In this document: positions 4,749 to 6,006 of the stretch, piece after piece
Layout: each line of letters starts with the position of its first letter
Position numbering within the stretch: the first letter of the stretch is position 1
NCBI GenBank assembly: GCA_965368115.1
Contig: CBDULQ010000218.1
Coordinates: forward strand, 1 to 6,006
Origin: CBDULQ01 sp965368115
Lineage (GTDB): Bacteria; Pseudomonadota; Gammaproteobacteria; SZUA-229
Length of the DNA: 6,006 nucleotides
Reading direction: 5' to 3'
The notes under the pieces: generated by a model
Seen by the model: only the letters and a program-made list of their open reading frames with translations
Databases searched by the model: none
Told to the model about the DNA's origin: nothing
Program-made: the position numbers and the translations under genes

Positions 4749-6006
4749 GATACGCTTGCCTCTTCGAGTTGCAGCTGATCAGCGTGAGGCGTGGCAACAT
4801 GTTCACGCCACTCGCCTCTGCAATGAATATGTGTCTTGCCTGATTCGGGATCGACTACCACTAGCCTGATCCAGCCATTGTTCAACAACCGACGCACCAC
4901 CGCCACACGATTGAATGCCTCCAGCACCCGTTCGTACGGTGCTTCGATGACAGTGATCAGACGCATGGGCTCATGATACGGTTGACCGTCGGCGAGTACC
5001 GTCTGTGCCGGTAGACCGGTACGTAAATCACTAAGATTACCCGTCATCACACCGAACCGACCCGCCACATTGTGATACACCTTACTGCCACTGCCGTAAT
5101 GTTCGTTATCAACGGTGGAAAAATAATGTTCCATGTTGATCCACTGTCCGACCACCAGCGGACCGGTCAGAATATTTTCCAGCAGGCGCCGTTTGCCATC
5201 CACCCGATAATCGTAAGAATGCAAAAAGGCACGCCCTTCCAGTGACTGGGTTTCGGTTAATGCGCGACGTCCAATGATGAAATACACATTGCGCGACAGC
5301 CCCCACTCGGGACGCACCTGCGACCAGTCCATAGCATTACGCAAGGCCTGCTTGTCCGCGTCCACGCTGTTCGGCGCATCGGAAATAAAGTTCAGACTGG
5401 GGACTCGTTCCTGTGTACACAAACGACAGGCGGATATCAGACCTTTCTGTAAGCGGTCCAGGTATACCGGATGCGATGACGGTAGCAGATCGAGATCATG
5501 CATGGTCACTTCGTCGGTGGTGGTGTTGTGCATGGCGGGTACGAACCAGGCATCGTCGGGTATGACAATCCCCTGCTTGTGCAGCCGTTGACGTACCGCC
5601 GGTTTGTTGGCCATGTTAGCAAATATACGGGCGTTGAATAATCCGAGGTTACCGCCGCAGGCACCACAGTCCAGTGCCGATTCATAAGGATTGTTTTCCG
5701 ACTGGCTGCCATGACCGACCACCAGGACAAAGCGAGAAAAGTTTTCGGTGAGGCCGATGGCACGTAAAGCCTGGGAGACGAATACCACCTGTTCGTCCAG
5801 GCTGAAGCCGATACGCCCCAGACGTTCCATCTGCAGTCGGACATCGGCCGCATTGATACGGTAAGCGGTTCTTAAACGTTCGATAAAGGCCTGACTCTGT
5901 TGCGCGTCCAGCTGCAATTGTGCCTGCAGCAGCTCTGTCGACTCGCTATGATCGAGCGCTGCTTCGCGCAGTTCGCGCACCAGGTCGTCTTTAACCTGTT
6001 CCGGTG
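4745..6006 (-). CDS. dabA: DabA (DUF2309/UPF0753), probable inorganic carbon transporter subunit, C-terminal half
   Basis: The frame is open to the window edge (residues PEQVKDDLVRELREAALD read in from 6004), so the 5' half is missing; a GTG at 5980 is not the start. About 419 residues are visible. DabA is a peripheral cytoplasmic protein that works with the membrane protein DabB in CO2 hydration and accumulation, with a beta-carbonic-anhydrase-like zinc site. In Halothiobacillus DabA2 the ligands are C351, D353, H524 and C539. Here the second pair is visible: VVGHGS with its His at 5711-5713, and CGACGG with its first Cys at 5666-5668, 15 residues apart exactly as in H524/C539. The first pair lies outside the window. 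Further family signatures are NMEHYFSTVDNEHYGSGSKVYHN and GRFGVMTGNLSDLRTGLPAQTV. Its TGA overlaps the ATG of the PII-like gene. The partner dabB is presumably just upstream, beyond 6006. Confidence 0.95.
   Translation of the reverse strand, partial: PEQVKDDLVRELREAALDHSESTELLQAQLQLDAQQSQAFIERLRTAYRINAADVRLQMERLGRIGFSLDEQVVFVSQALRAIGLTENFSRFVLVVGHGSQSENNPYESALDCGACGGNLGLFNARIFANMANKPAVRQRLHKQGIVIPDDAWFVPAMHNTTTDEVTMHDLDLLPSSHPVYLDRLQKGLISACRLCTQERVPSLNFISDAPNSVDADKQALRNAMDWSQVRPEWGLSRNVYFIIGRRALTETQSLEGRAFLHSYDYRVDGKRRLLENILTGPLVVGQWINMEHYFSTVDNEHYGSGSKVYHNVAGRFGVMTGNLSDLRTGLPAQTVLADGQPYHEPMRLITVIEAPYERVLEAFNRVAVVRRLLNNGWIRLVVVDPESGKTHIHCRGEWREHVATPHADQLQLEEASVS

Overview
The window looks like a chromosomal segment of an autotrophic, probably chemolithotrophic (sulfur-oxidiser-like) gammaproteobacterium. 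This is inferred from a DabA-type inorganic-carbon uptake gene coupled to a PII-like regulator, a c-type cytochrome-like protein, moderate GC content and compact gene packing. Family resemblance alone does not fix the species.

Layout: (1) positions 1-1226, + strand: the 3' part of a gene for a probably periplasmic protein with one visible CxxCH heme motif; its 5' end is outside the window. (2) 1306-1542, - strand: a 78-residue exported protein with two cysteines, convergent with the cytochrome-like gene. (3) 1705-2217, - strand: a His-rich four-to-five-helix membrane protein resembling the YdjM/DUF4184 'metal-dependent hydrolase' group. (4) 2218-2797: a 580-bp divergent intergenic region with no convincing gene. 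It holds a promoter for the membrane protein gene, an 87-bp palindromic repeat of the GAAAGCAGGAATCCAG type, a second wide inverted repeat of about 130 bp, and an AT-rich promoter zone for the next gene. (5) 2798-4294, + strand: a complete PhoD-family metallophosphatase (498 aa) with an N-terminal Sec-type signal peptide, followed by a perfect 14-bp-stem terminator. (6) 4422-6006, - strand: a dabA gene (C-terminal half visible) whose stop codon overlaps the start of a PII-like gene in an ATGA junction.

Functional reading: the right end encodes CO2/bicarbonate accumulation (DabA, with its DabB membrane partner presumably just outside) plus a small PII-like protein likely to regulate it. The centre encodes scavenging of phosphate from phosphodiesters or monoesters in the periplasm. 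The left end encodes an exported c-type cytochrome-like protein of unknown role. There is no sign of one operon across the window: four direction switches occur, with a strong terminator between phoD and the dabA unit. The most informative parts are the dabA/PII-like coupling and the repeat-rich intergenic region. No phage, CRISPR, tRNA, rRNA or transposase gene was seen.
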